Assembly (NCBI GenBank): GCA_019638395.1
Contig: JAHBTX010000005.1
Span: forward strand, 248,001-312,000
DNA: 64,000 bases
Reading direction: 5' to 3'
Source: Cyclobacteriaceae bacterium
GTDB taxonomy: Bacteria; Bacteroidota; Bacteroidia; Cytophagales; Cyclobacteriaceae
Positions within the stretch are counted from its first letter, which is position 1; each line of letters opens with the position of its first letter. Under the pieces are notes generated by a model. That model worked only from the letters and a program-made list of their open reading frames with translations. It was not told the origin of the DNA and ran no database searches. The translations under genes were made by a program, and so were the position numbers. Shown here piece by piece: positions 1 through 8,420 of the stretch.

Positions 1-98
1 CCTGTACACATGCTGGCGCTATTAAAAAGATCAAAATAGAGAAGTACTTCATGCCGGCAACAAAAATATCAGGAAAGCCGCTCAACGCGAAATCTTAA
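1..98 (+). CDS. 3' end of an unidentified CDS (truncated by window edge)
   Basis: A + strand frame whose first complete codon begins at base 3 stays open for 31 codons and stops with TAA at 96-98. The visible tail is basic (several Lys) and ends in KISGKPLNAKS. It is too short to assign to a family. It ends 22 bp before hemW and reads in the same direction, but a TAnnTTTG promoter box lies in that gap, so hemW probably has its own promoter. It could also be a chance open frame, since only the tail is visible. Confidence 0.5.
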   Translation, partial: CTHAGAIKKIKIEKYFMPATKISGKPLNAKS

Positions 99-107
99 AG
101 GGTGATG

Positions 108-115
108 TATCTTTG
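108..115 (+). promoter_or_regulatory. Bacteroidetes -7 box (TAnnTTTG) before hemW
   Basis: TATCTTTG matches the Bacteroidetes -7 consensus TAnnTTTG and ends 5 nt before the hemW ATG. With a start site about 4-6 nt downstream the mRNA would be nearly leaderless. I see no convincing TTTG -33 element 19-20 nt upstream, so this is a consensus match only. Confidence 0.45.
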
Positions 116-120
116 TATTT

Positions 121-1260
121 ATGGCCGGTGTCTATCTTCACGTTCCGTTTTGCAAACAAGCCTGTTATTATTGCGACTTTCATTTCTCAGTAAATACATC
201 GCGTAAAGCCGAGCTTGTAAAAGCTATGGTTCATGAATTGGAGTTACAGGTTGATTACCTTGATCATGAACCCATTGAAACAATTTATCTGGGAGGTGGC
301 ACACCCTCGTTACTAACCGATAACGAGTTGGAGGCCTTGCTGAATACTATTAATAAACACTATAAAATTGTTTCTGCTGCGGAAGTTACTCTTGAGGCAA
401 ATCCTGATGACCTTGGGCCAGAAAAACTGAAAGAACTGGCTGCAGTGGGCGTTAACCGCCTTAGTATTGGTGTTCAATCTTTCGACAATACAATTTTGAA
501 ATATTTGAATCGTGTTCATTCTGCACAAGAAGCTACGCAATGTATAGAAAGTGCCTACCATACGGGTTTTAGTAACCTCAGTATAGACATAATGTTTGGT
601 TTACCTGGCCAACATGTGGCTGGTTTACGCAACGATCTCACCAAGGCTATTCAACTTAATCCTCCACACATATCAGTGTACTCGCTCACCATTGAAGACA
701 AAACTGTTTTTGGAAAATGGGCAGCCCAAGGTAAATTAAAAGTTGAGGGTGAGGCCGAAGCAGCCCGCCAGTTTGAAGTTGTAATGGACACCTTGCAGGC
801 ACACGGGTATGAGCAGTATGAAATTTCCAACTATGCAAAACCTGGTTTTGAATCGCGGCATAATAGTAGTTACTGGCAGCGAAAAAAATACCTGGGTATC
901 GGGCCAAGTGCGCACTCATACAATGGCGAAACACGGCAGTTCAATATCCGCAACAACCACCAGTATGTGCAATCAATAGCGGCTGGGCAGGTTCCATTTG
1001 AGCGCGAGGAGTTGACACGCGAAAATAAAATCAACGAATATATTTTTACTTCGCTACGAACCAGCAACGGATGCAGCCTTACTGTGTTAAAGCAGGATTA
1101 TAACTTTGACCTTAACACACAAGCCCGAAAAAGTCTTGCGCAGATGATAAAAAATAATCTGATTGTGTTAAAAAATGAAACGCTGCAACTTACCCGTGCC
1201 GGTAAACTGGTGGCCGATCAACTTGCTGTTGAATTTTTTGCCCCCATTACATCAACCTGA
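121..1260 (+). CDS. hemW: radical SAM heme chaperone HemW
   Basis: HemW is a radical SAM protein that binds heme and is thought to deliver it to target proteins. It was formerly annotated as an oxygen-independent coproporphyrinogen III oxidase. The N-terminus carries the 4Fe-4S CX3CX2C cluster motif at Cys11, Cys15 and Cys18 (CKQACYYCDF), followed by the conserved YLGGGTPS glycine-rich motif and EANPDD. The C-terminal half has the HemN-type domain with YEQYEISNYAKPG and GIGPSAHS. The length of 379 residues is normal. HemW lacks the fourth N-terminal Cys context of true HemN, which supports the HemW call. The start at 121 places the iron-sulfur motif at the usual distance from the N-terminus and follows a TAnnTTTG box. 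The next gene begins 33 bp downstream and may be cotranscribed. Confidence 0.96.
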   Translation: MAGVYLHVPFCKQACYYCDFHFSVNTSRKAELVKAMVHELELQVDYLDHEPIETIYLGGGTPSLLTDNELEALLNTINKHYKIVSAAEVTLEANPDDLGPEKLKELAAVGVNRLSIGVQSFDNTILKYLNRVHSAQEATQCIESAYHTGFSNLSIDIMFGLPGQHVAGLRNDLTKAIQLNPPHISVYSLTIEDKTVFGKWAAQGKLKVEGEAEAARQFEVVMDTLQAHGYEQYEISNYAKPGFESRHNSSYWQRKKYLGIGPSAHSYNGETRQFNIRNNHQYVQSIAAGQVPFEREELTRENKINEYIFTSLRTSNGCSLTVLKQDYNFDLNTQARKSLAQMIKNNLIVLKNETLQLTRAGKLVADQLAVEFFAPITST

Positions 1261-1293
1261 AATTTTTCTGATATTCGTGATTTTAAAACCTTC

Positions 1294-1659
1294 ATGACCA
1301 GCGAAGAGAAAAAAGTTTACCTGTTATTGAAAGCAGTTATCTTTCATTACCATGGACTTGATGAGGCTGAGCAGCGCGATCTGGAAAAGGTGGCTATCGA
1401 TTTTGATGCCGCTGAAGAACATGCCTGGGCACTTGCTTTCGTTGCCGAAGATTATCTTACAGCCTTTGATAGGGCCCGCATTTATTTGAATAACATTATT
1501 GGCGATTACCCTAAACCCAAACGCGTTGAACTCATCAACATGGTGTGGCAGTCTAACAACCTGAAAGGGTACGTTACCGAAATGGAAGCCACAGCCATGT
1601 TAAAACTAGCCCGCGACTGGAATGTAGAGAAAGAACTGATTGAGCTAGTGTTAAAGTAA
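1294..1659 (+). CDS. small all-helical conserved protein, possibly TerB-like
   Basis: A 121-residue soluble, acidic protein with no signal peptide or membrane segment. It is predicted from its composition to be all alpha-helical. The pattern of short helices with conserved acidic positions (EAEQRDLEKVAIDFDAA in the first third, AMLKLARDWNVEKELIELVL at the end) is reminiscent of TerB/DjlA-like bundles, but I cannot point to a diagnostic motif. It starts 33 bp after hemW on the same strand, so it is probably in the same transcript. Its stop lies 11 bp from the convergent LytTR regulator. Function unknown. Confidence 0.75.
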   Translation: MTSEEKKVYLLLKAVIFHYHGLDEAEQRDLEKVAIDFDAAEEHAWALAFVAEDYLTAFDRARIYLNNIIGDYPKPKRVELINMVWQSNNLKGYVTEMEATAMLKLARDWNVEKELIELVLK

Positions 1660-1670
1660 CGTGTATTCTT

Positions 1671-2387
1671 CTACAAACTCATCATATCCTTAAACTTGGC
1701 TGCCTGCCTGCGGCTTACCTCCACTTTATCTCCACCTCTCAATTTCACCATCAGGCCTCCGTTAAACCAAGGCTCTATGCCTTCTACCCAACTCAGATTA
1801 ATAATGTGTTTACGGCTTGCACGAAAGAAGGCCCGTTCGTCCAGTCGGTCATCCAATGCATTCAGCGATTTATGAATCATGGGGCGGTTGGCATCAAAAT
1901 ATACTTTGATATAATTGCCGTCCGACTCGAAGTAGCGTATGTTGGCTAAGCTCACAAACCAGCAGCGCTCACCATCTTTTACAAACACCTGGTCTTCTAA
2001 ACCTAATTTTTTACCTGGACCGCGACCAATTTTAATGCGCTCTTTCTCCATTATTTTATGAATGGATTCACTTAACCGCTCGGCCTGAATTGGTTTCAGC
2101 AAATAATCAAGTGCATTTACTTCAAAAGCTTTTAAGGCAAACTCATCGTAAGCAGTAGTAAAAACAACCAACGGCACCGACTCTAACGATTCCAGTAATT
2201 GAAAACCTGTGCGGCCGGGCATTTGAATATCCAGAAACAACAAATCCGGATTTAATTCATTAATCATCTGCTCAGCTTCATCGGCATTCATAGCCTCGCC
2301 CACAATTTCTATAGATGGATGTTCTTCCAGCAGTTTGGTTAGTTCTTTGCGCGCCAGGCGCTCGTCATCAATAATCAACGCTCTCAT
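1671..2387 (-). CDS. LytTR-family response regulator
   Basis: Two-domain regulator of 238 residues. Residues 1 to about 120 form a receiver domain with acidic residues Asp7/Asp8, phospho-acceptor Asp53 in LLFLDIQMPG, the conserved Thr in FTTAYD and Lys in YLLKPI. The C-terminal part, from about residue 135, is a LytTR DNA-binding domain (VFVKDGERCWFVSLANIRYFES, ending in SRRQAAKFK). It is the output partner of the histidine kinase immediately upstream; the two genes overlap by 4 nt (ATGA), so they are translationally coupled. No target operator can be recognised. This layout is the standard LytS/LytR-like pair of Bacteroidetes; the controlled genes may be elsewhere. Confidence 0.95.
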   Translation of the reverse strand: MRALIIDDERLARKELTKLLEEHPSIEIVGEAMNADEAEQMINELNPDLLFLDIQMPGRTGFQLLESLESVPLVVFTTAYDEFALKAFEVNALDYLLKPIQAERLSESIHKIMEKERIKIGRGPGKKLGLEDQVFVKDGERCWFVSLANIRYFESDGNYIKVYFDANRPMIHKSLNALDDRLDERAFFRASRKHIINLSWVEGIEPWFNGGLMVKLRGGDKVEVSRRQAAKFKDMMSL

Positions 2388-3427
2388 GTTGTGTGTATAG
2401 GTGGAATAATTATTTCGGTGAGTACAAAATTATCTCTTTCGTTACTAATTGCGAAGTAGGCATCTTCGCCATATAAAAGTTTTAACCGTTGCGATGTATT
2501 GATTAAGCCCAACCCGCTTCTACGCTTGTGGCCGTTTAGTGCATGGTATTGCCCGCTGTTGCGGATGCGAATGGTGAGTTTGCCCCGCTCAACTTTTGTT
2601 TTTAAATGAATCAGGCCACCTTCAGTTAGTTTAGAAATACCGTGCTTTACACCATTTTCAACCAACGTTTGAACCATGAGCGGAGGTACCAGAAAATTTT
2701 TGGATGCCGGATCAATATCAAAATCTGTTTTCAGGCGCTCCTCAAACCGGATGCTCTCCAACCCCAGGTAATCGCGCACTACTTTTAGCTCATCGCCAAA
2801 TTTGGTAAGCCCCTTCTTTTCGGTAACTAACGTATTGCGCAAAATATTTGATAGTTGGTTAATCGCCATCTTTGCTTTGTCGGGGTTTTCATCTACCAAA
2901 GCGCGAATGCTGTTTAGCGCATTAAAAATAAAATGCGGATTTAATTGCGACTTAAGGTTGCTCAACTCAATTTCTTTTACTGAAGCCTCCAGCTTTAATG
3001 ATTTATTGTACCGTTCAAAATAGTTATAGGTAAAATAGATAATAGACCATGTAAAAAAGAAAAATGAATATACCCACGATAAGCCCAGGATATTACTTGG
3101 GTTAAATACAACCGATCTGTTAAAGAGGCCAAGCGGTATTGAAAGTGGTATGCGCAAAAAGTAGAGTATTACACCCATTACGATTACTGCCGAAAGCACG
3201 CGCGGTAACAGCCGGGGCATACTTAAGCTGAGCCACCGGTTGTGATTCATATACGTGCGAAAACCGTGTGTAAGCAGGAAACAGAAAAAAGATTCGTAGG
3301 CCAGAAAAATAATGCGTTGCGAACTGATTACTTCGCTGCTGGAAATAGCCACTGCAATCTGCACCACGGCATAAAGTGTCCAGCCACCAATTTGTAAAAT
3401 CCAATATAGCCGCGCTTTATTCAGCAT
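2384..3427 (-). CDS. membrane sensor histidine kinase, LytS/His_kinase (PF06580) type
   Basis: 347-residue kinase. Four hydrophobic segments occupy about residues 10-150 (WILQIGGWTLYAVVQIAVAI, IIFLAYESFFCFLLTHGF, VLSAVIVMGVILYFL, WVYSFFFFTWSIIYFTYNYF), with no large periplasmic domain. A short coiled linker leads to the His_kinase motif LNPHFIFNALNSIRAL, with the phospho-accepting His near residue 165. A HATPase_c domain follows (LVENGVKHGIS as N box, GLGLINTSQRL as G box). It autophosphorylates and passes the phosphate to the LytTR regulator encoded directly downstream with a 4-nt overlap. The signal is unknown. The start at 3427 is preceded by a TAnnTTTG box on the minus strand. Confidence 0.94.
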   Translation of the reverse strand: MLNKARLYWILQIGGWTLYAVVQIAVAISSSEVISSQRIIFLAYESFFCFLLTHGFRTYMNHNRWLSLSMPRLLPRVLSAVIVMGVILYFLRIPLSIPLGLFNRSVVFNPSNILGLSWVYSFFFFTWSIIYFTYNYFERYNKSLKLEASVKEIELSNLKSQLNPHFIFNALNSIRALVDENPDKAKMAINQLSNILRNTLVTEKKGLTKFGDELKVVRDYLGLESIRFEERLKTDFDIDPASKNFLVPPLMVQTLVENGVKHGISKLTEGGLIHLKTKVERGKLTIRIRNSGQYHALNGHKRRSGLGLINTSQRLKLLYGEDAYFAISNERDNFVLTEIIIPPIHTT

Positions 3428-3434
3428 TGAAGAG

Positions 3435-3442
3435 CAAAATTA
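3435..3442 (-). promoter_or_regulatory. -7 box (TAnnTTTG) before the histidine kinase
   Basis: TAATTTTG on the minus strand, 7 nt before the kinase ATG. It fits the Bacteroidetes consensus exactly. The divergent HEPN gene has its own box about 80 bp away, so this 103-bp gap is a divergent promoter region. Confidence 0.45.
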
Positions 3443-3519
3443 ATCAATCCATTTGCTACGGGCCGTTTTTTATATAAGCGGATTAAGACGAGACAAAATC
3501 AAACAAATAACTTATATCT

Positions 3520-3527
3520 TATATTTG
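3520..3527 (+). promoter_or_regulatory. -7 box (TAnnTTTG) before the HEPN gene
   Basis: TATATTTG ends 3 nt before the chosen ATG at 3531. This proximity supports 3531 rather than the upstream ATG at 3453 as the true start and suggests a leaderless or nearly leaderless message. Confidence 0.45.
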
Positions 3528-3530
3528 CAT

Positions 3531-3926
3531 ATGGGCAAACCAGAAATTATTCAACACTGGATTAATATGGCTGAGCGCGACTGGAAAAGTGTACAAACTC
3601 TCTCCAAAGATAACCAGTTTGTTCATGCGCTCTTTTTTGCCCATTTAGTAATCGAAAAGTTGTTAAAAGCTCACTGGATTAAAACAAATGTTGAAAATGA
3701 AGCCCCCCGAGTGCACGATCTTGAGTTTCTTTATAATCAGACCGAGTTAACATTGGCTGCTGATGATGTTGATTTTTTAAGTGTGATGAATTCGTGGAAT
3801 ATAGAGGGGAGGTATCAGGATTATAAGGACAAGTTTTTTAAAAAGACTACCAAAAGTTATACAGAAGAAAAACTGAAACGTGTGGATACACTACGAACAT
3901 GGTTACTATCCGAACTGCAAAAATAA
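3531..3926 (+). CDS. HEPN-domain protein (toxin-like partner of a MNT nucleotidyltransferase)
   Basis: A 131-residue HEPN protein of the PF05168 kind. The helical core contains WINMAERDWKSVQTL and ALFFAHLVIEKLLKAHW, then the conserved WNIEGRYQDYKDKF region where HEPN families keep their RYP/RY motif. I do not see the strict R-X4-6-H ribonuclease motif, so RNase activity is not assured. It overlaps the downstream nucleotidyltransferase by 28 nt, the classic HEPN/MNT two-gene arrangement in which the MNT protein modifies and neutralises the HEPN protein. The start at 3531 was chosen because homologues begin just before WI..AERD and because a TAnnTTTG box lies immediately upstream. The upstream extension from 3453 is basic, low-complexity and overlaps the promoter. 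Confidence 0.88.
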   Translation: MGKPEIIQHWINMAERDWKSVQTLSKDNQFVHALFFAHLVIEKLLKAHWIKTNVENEAPRVHDLEFLYNQTELTLAADDVDFLSVMNSWNIEGRYQDYKDKFFKKTTKSYTEEKLKRVDTLRTWLLSELQK

Positions 3927-4216
3927 AAATCGAAAGTCTATTGGCCGACTTAAAATCTAATGGGTATAGGCCTACGCGTGCCGTTTTATTTGGCTCGGTA
4001 GCCAAAGGAACATCGCATGCTTTATCGGATGTTGATGTGGCTATCTGGGATGAAAAGTTTACCGGCTGCTTGCCGATTGATTATGAACAGATCGTAAAAG
4101 TGTTACGAAATAATTCCAGAGTTGAGGTTCATACATTCCATGCTTCCGAAACTAAGGAAGACAATCCATTCATTGAAGAAATTGAAAAAACCGGAATTGA
4201 AATTCCCGTAAATTAA
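3899..4216 (+). CDS. minimal nucleotidyltransferase (MNT), antitoxin-like
   Basis: A 105-residue minimal DNA-polymerase-beta-fold nucleotidyltransferase. The catalytic signature GS-X10-DXD is intact: Gly32-Ser33 and Asp44/Asp46 in the stretch FGSVAKG...SDVDVAIW. The third acidic strand reads RVEVHTF, with Glu where many family members have Asp. MNT proteins paired with HEPN partners act as antitoxins by AMPylating the HEPN protein, an activity inferred from the family. The gene begins inside the 3' end of the HEPN gene in another frame, so expression is coupled. It ends 2 bp from the convergent uvrA stop. Confidence 0.9.
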   Translation: MVTIRTAKIKIESLLADLKSNGYRPTRAVLFGSVAKGTSHALSDVDVAIWDEKFTGCLPIDYEQIVKVLRNNSRVEVHTFHASETKEDNPFIEEIEKTGIEIPVN

Positions 4217-4218
4217 GA

Positions 4219-7062
4219 TCAATTCAATTCGGGTTTTAAGAAGCGGCCGGTATAACTGGCAGGGTTTTTTGAAACCTCTTCGGGTGTTCCTTTTGCAATA
4301 ATTCTTCCACCACCGGCACCACCTTCGGGCCCAAGATCCACAATGTAATCAGCCGATTTGACTACATCCATGTTGTGTTCTATTACCAATACCGTGTTGC
4401 CTTTATCAACTAGCTTTTGCAACACATCCAGCAAGTGGCTGATGTCTTGAAAATGCAAACCCGTTGTTGGTTCATCCAAAATATAAAGTGTTTTGCCAGT
4501 ATCACGTTTGGAAAGTTCGGTGGCCAATTTTACGCGCTGGGCTTCGCCACCCGATAAGGTGGTGGCGTGCTGGCCTAATGAGATATAACCCAGACCAACT
4601 TCACTTAGGGTTTGAATCTTGCGTAAAATTTTCGGTTGATTCTCAAAGAAACTTACCGCTTCCTCCACCGTCATATCCAACACATCGCTTATCGATTTTC
4701 CTTTAAAGCGAACCTCCAAAGTTTCACGGTTGTAACGTTTGCCTTTGCAGGTTTCGCATGGCACATACACATCGGGTAAAAATTCCATTTCAATCAGGCG
4801 TAAGCCAGCGCCTTCGCAGGTTTCGCAACGGCCTCCTTTTACATTGAATGAAAATCTTCCCGTTTTGTAACCGCGTATTTTTGCTTCGGGCATTTGCGCA
4901 AACAAATCGCGGATATCGGTAAACACTCCGGTATAAGTAGCGGGGTTTGATCTTGGCGTGCGCCCAATAGGCGATTGATCTACTTCTATTACTTTATCAA
5001 TAAGTTTAAGGCCTTCAATATTTTTATAGGCCAATGGTTCGGTACGCGAATTAAAAAAATGTTGATTCAAAATGGGGAACAGCGTATCGTGTATTAAAGT
5101 AGATTTACCGCTGCCTGACACTCCGGTAATGCACATAAACGTACCCAGCGGAATTTCAAGATCAACATTCTTTAGATTATTGCCGGTTGCTCCAATCAAT
5201 TGAATTTTTTCGCCACTTCCCTTTCTGCGTTTTTTCAAATACCCGATACCAACTTTACCACTCAAGTATTTTGCTGTGGTGCTATTTGTTTTTAAAAATG
5301 CTTCCGGATCGCCTTCGGCTACAACTGTTCCGCCATGCCGGCCAGCACCAGGGCCTATGTCAATAATGTAATCCGATTCGAGCATCATTTCTTTATCATG
5401 CTCAACTACAATTACTGAGTTTCCTAAATCACGCAAATCTTTAAGTGCTTTAATCAGTTTTGCATTATCGCGCGCATGCAAGCCAATGCTGGGCTCATCC
5501 AGAATATATAACACACCCACCAGTTGTGTTCCGATTTGCGTAGCGAGCCTTATGCGTTGCGCCTCGCCACCACTTAATGTGCGCAGCGGCCTGTTCAGGT
5601 GTAAGTAATCCAACCCCACATCCAACAAAAAGCCAATACGTTTACGAATTTCTTTCAACACCTCGGTGGCAATCACCCGCTGCTTTTCGCTAATGCGATT
5701 CTCCAGGCCTTCGAACCATTTTTGCAACGCATTTATGTTCAGTTCAGCCAGCTCGGCTATATTCTTATTGTCGATTTTAAAATGCAACGATTCTTTTTTT
5801 AATCGCGCACCTTCGCACTCGGGGCAAATTCGGATAGTAGTAAAATCTTCAATCCATTTGCGTGTATTCTCCGTTCCTTCATCAATCATTTTCTTTAAAA
5901 ACGTGATAATGCCCTCGAACTTGGTGTTCCACTCGGTGCCTGGATATTTTACCGATGCTACAGCCACCGGTTCGTCATCGCCATACAAAAGAATTTTCAA
6001 AACATCTTTAGGAATATCTTTTACTGGTGCAGAAAGTGTGAGTTTATACCGTTTGAGGATTGCTTCAATCTTTTTAAAGATCCAGATGTCGCGGTATTCG
6101 CCCAAGGGTAAAATCGCTCCGCGACTAATACTTAATTTTTTATCGGGGATTATGGATTCTTCTGTGATTTCTTCAATTATTCCGAGGCCGGTGCAGGCTG
6201 GGCATGCTCCGTATGGTGAGTTGAATGAGAAGTTATTGGGTGCGGGTTCATCATACGACAACCCGGTTTTGGGATCCATCAAAAATTTAGAGAAGTGATG
6301 GACTTTTTTATTTTCTTCCATCACCATAATTACACCTTTGCCCTCCTTCATGGCTGTGGTAATGGATTGCCCAATCCGGTGTCGGTCTTTCTCGTTGGGT
6401 ACGATTCTGTCAATCACAATTTCGATATCGTGAATCTTAAATCGATCTACCTGCATTTTAGCGGTGATGTCCAACACCTCGCCATCTACGCGTACTTTCG
6501 AATACCCTTGCTTTCGTATCTGCACAAACAATTCGCGGTAATGTCCTTTACGACCTTTAATTACCGGGGCCAATAAGGTTAACTTTTTACCATTAAAGTT
6601 GGTGAAGATTGCATCCAGGATCTGGTCTTCCGATTGGCGGATCATTTTATCGCCAGATAGGTACGAGAATGCTTCGCCTGCGCGCGCATACAACAAGCGC
6701 ATGAAATCATAAATCTCGGTTACTGTACCAACCGTTGAGCGTGGATTGCGCGAAGTAGTTTTTTGCTCAATGGAAATAACCGGACTCAGGCCATTGATTT
6801 TGTCCACATCGGGCCGTTCTAAGTTTCCAATAAAGCTACGCGCATAGGCCGAAAAGCTTTCCATGTATCTGCGCTGGCCTTCTGCATAAATCGTATCAAA
6901 AGCCAACGATGATTTTCCGCTGCCGCTAATGCCGGTTATAACCACCAGCTTGTTGCGCGGAAAGGAAATGCTGATGTTTTTCAGGTTGTGCTCACGGGCC
7001 CCTATTATTTCTATATACTCATGCCCCGAAAGGTCGATGGGTTGCTTTTGTGCTTTAGACAT
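4219..7062 (-). CDS. uvrA: excinuclease ABC subunit A (UvrA)
   Basis: UvrA is the damage-recognition ATPase of nucleotide excision repair and loads UvrB at lesions. The 947-residue protein has both ABC modules. The first Walker A is [10 protein letters not shown] near residue 45 and its signature is [16 protein letters not shown]. The second Walker A is [10 protein letters not shown] and its signature is [16 protein letters not shown]; both are followed by ILDEP Walker B motifs. Zinc-binding cysteine pairs are visible ([17 protein letters not shown], and CETCEGAG with CETCKGKR in the second zinc module). Length and order are normal. It stands alone; no uvrB or uvrC is nearby. It converges on the MNT gene with only 2 bp between the stop codons. 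Confidence 0.98.
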   Translation of the reverse strand: MSKAQKQPIDLSGHEYIEIIGAREHNLKNISISFPRNKLVVITGISGSGKSSLAFDTIYAEGQRRYMESFSAYARSFIGNLERPDVDKINGLSPVISIEQKTTSRNPRSTVGTVTEIYDFMRLLYARAGEAFSYLSGDKMIRQSEDQILDAIFTNFNGKKLTLLAPVIKGRKGHYRELFVQIRKQGYSKVRVDGEVLDITAKMQVDRFKIHDIEIVIDRIVPNEKDRHRIGQSITTAMKEGKGVIMVMEENKKVHHFSKFLMDPKTGLSYDEPAPNNFSFNSPYGACPACTGLGIIEEITEESIIPDKKLSISRGAILPLGEYRDIWIFKKIEAILKRYKLTLSAPVKDIPKDVLKILLYGDDEPVAVASVKYPGTEWNTKFEGIITFLKKMIDEGTENTRKWIEDFTTIRICPECEGARLKKESLHFKIDNKNIAELAELNINALQKWFEGLENRISEKQRVIATEVLKEIRKRIGFLLDVGLDYLHLNRPLRTLSGGEAQRIRLATQIGTQLVGVLYILDEPSIGLHARDNAKLIKALKDLRDLGNSVIVVEHDKEMMLESDYIIDIGPGAGRHGGTVVAEGDPEAFLKTNSTTAKYLSGKVGIGYLKKRRKGSGEKIQLIGATGNNLKNVDLEIPLGTFMCITGVSGSGKSTLIHDTLFPILNQHFFNSRTEPLAYKNIEGLKLIDKVIEVDQSPIGRTPRSNPATYTGVFTDIRDLFAQMPEAKIRGYKTGRFSFNVKGGRCETCEGAGLRLIEMEFLPDVYVPCETCKGKRYNRETLEVRFKGKSISDVLDMTVEEAVSFFENQPKILRKIQTLSEVGLGYISLGQHATTLSGGEAQRVKLATELSKRDTGKTLYILDEPTTGLHFQDISHLLDVLQKLVDKGNTVLVIEHNMDVVKSADYIVDLGPEGGAGGGRIIAKGTPEEVSKNPASYTGRFLKPELN

Positions 7063-7119
7063 TTTTGGAAAACAGAACTACAAGAATACAAAAATCCTGT
7101 AAGGAAGGTTTCGGAAATT

Positions 7120-7662
7120 CTAAAATTGGAAAGATTGTTTCAAAAGCTTTGATTCAATGGTGCTCAACCCTTCAAAATGAAGTTGATATTTTTGGTTTTG
7201 AAGAGAGAACACTGATGTTTGTTTGGTGTCGGGATCAACAATCCAATACTCTTTTACACCAAACTTTTCGTACAGGTTTTTCTTACGCACCAGATCATGA
7301 TCGGTATTACCGGGTGAGGGTACCTCTACCAAAAGGTCTGGCACTCCGTGAATATGTCCTTCTTCATTCAAAATTGCCAGGTTGGCTTTCAACACCACCA
7401 CAATATCGGGCTGCACTGCATTACTGGTCTCATTCAGATAAACATCGAATGGGGCAATCATTACTTCGCCCTGATCCGTATCTACAATCAGATCGCAAAT
7501 AACTCTAAATAATTGACGTAAAACCTTCTGGTGTTTGTAAACGGGCGATGGAGACATATACAATACATTATCTATTAACTCAGCCAGGGTACCCTCAGGC
7601 AAGCTTTTATAAACCTGCATAATGGTACGTGGAGGGCTGGCTATATTTACTTCACGATTCAT
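7120..7662 (-). CDS. Uma2-family putative restriction endonuclease (DUF820)
   Basis: A 180-residue single-domain protein of the Uma2/DUF820 family, which has a PD-(D/E)XK nuclease fold. Visible core motifs are ELIDNVLYMSPSP near the N-terminus, VQPDIVVV with the first acidic residue, PDLLVEVPSPGN with the catalytic Glu (the usual EVLSPST-like turn), and RKKNLYEKFGVKEYWIVDP. These proteins are abundant in Bacteroidetes and Cyanobacteria. Their biological role is not established, and many copies are lone genes like this one. It sits 57 bp upstream of uvrA on the same strand. Confidence 0.88.
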   Translation of the reverse strand: MNREVNIASPPRTIMQVYKSLPEGTLAELIDNVLYMSPSPVYKHQKVLRQLFRVICDLIVDTDQGEVMIAPFDVYLNETSNAVQPDIVVVLKANLAILNEEGHIHGVPDLLVEVPSPGNTDHDLVRKKNLYEKFGVKEYWIVDPDTKQTSVFSLQNQKYQLHFEGLSTIESKLLKQSFQF

Positions 7663-7742
7663 ACTTCCTGATTTTACACTATAAATTTAATGAATATTAC
7701 GAATGAGCCGTAACCAAATATCAATTTAAACGTCATGCTTTT

Positions 7743-8420
7743 ATGTTCAGGCTAATCGACAAACTAAAGACTTTTATTTTCTTTAAGCTTACCACCATTT
7801 ACCTGCGGTACCTGATTGGGTTTGCATTTGTGTTTGCTTCCATTGTAAAAATTAAAGGCGAACGATTTACCACACTTCCTACCGATACTCCCGTTGGTTA
7901 TTTTTTTGAAGCCATGTACCAATCAGGATTCTATTGGAAATTTTTAGGTTGGAGTCAATTGATTGCGGGGGTTTTACTGATGACTCAGCGATTTGCAACT
8001 ATTGGTGCATGGATGTTCTTTCCGATTATTTTGAATATTACGCTTATTACGCACTCGGTAAATTTCGGCACCGGCACTCCTACTGTAACCACACTTATGT
8101 TATTGGGCACTGTGTACCTGCTGCTGTGGGATTATCGCAAGTGGGTAATTTTATTTCAACAAGATCATCATATAAAAATAGACCTTACCATACTGCCAGC
8201 CGACCGATTTATGACACACATAGTATGGATAATAGCTGGCGTTATTTTTATAGTGTTAACTATACTACCCAATTTTTTTGATATGCAGGGTATTACCTGG
8301 TTGCCCTTTGTATGGGTAGCTTCGCTTTTGTTAACCGGCTTTTTAGCATTTGGTTACATGATGCTCAAGCGCAATCACTTATCAAACACAGCCAACGGAA
8401 AATCGTTTCCGAAGGAATAA
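7743..8420 (+). CDS. DoxX-like integral membrane protein
   Basis: A 225-residue membrane protein with about six hydrophobic helices (YLRYLIGFAFVFASIVKI, FLGWSQLIAGVLLM, ATIGAWMFFPIILNI, TTLMLLGTVYLLLW, IVWIIAGVIFIVLTIL, FVWVASLLLTGFLAFGYMML). The first half, with its spacing of short loops and WSQLIAGVLL, resembles DoxX/DoxX-like membrane proteins. The C-terminal pair of helices is an addition. No catalytic residues can be named. The 3' end overlaps the 3' end of the convergent caspase gene by 46 nt, an unusually long convergent overlap. Confidence 0.75.
   Translation: MFRLIDKLKTFIFFKLTTIYLRYLIGFAFVFASIVKIKGERFTTLPTDTPVGYFFEAMYQSGFYWKFLGWSQLIAGVLLMTQRFATIGAWMFFPIILNITLITHSVNFGTGTPTVTTLMLLGTVYLLLWDYRKWVILFQQDHHIKIDLTILPADRFMTHIVWIIAGVIFIVLTILPNFFDMQGITWLPFVWVASLLLTGFLAFGYMMLKRNHLSNTANGKSFPKE

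Noticed and set aside
5666-6298. 210-residue open frame antisense to uvrA
   Set aside because: It lies wholly inside uvrA on the other strand, with no recognisable domain; a shadow of a long, conserved gene.
7065-7502. 145-residue frame on the + strand opposite the Uma2-type gene
   Set aside because: It is antisense to a clear family member and has no family features of its own.
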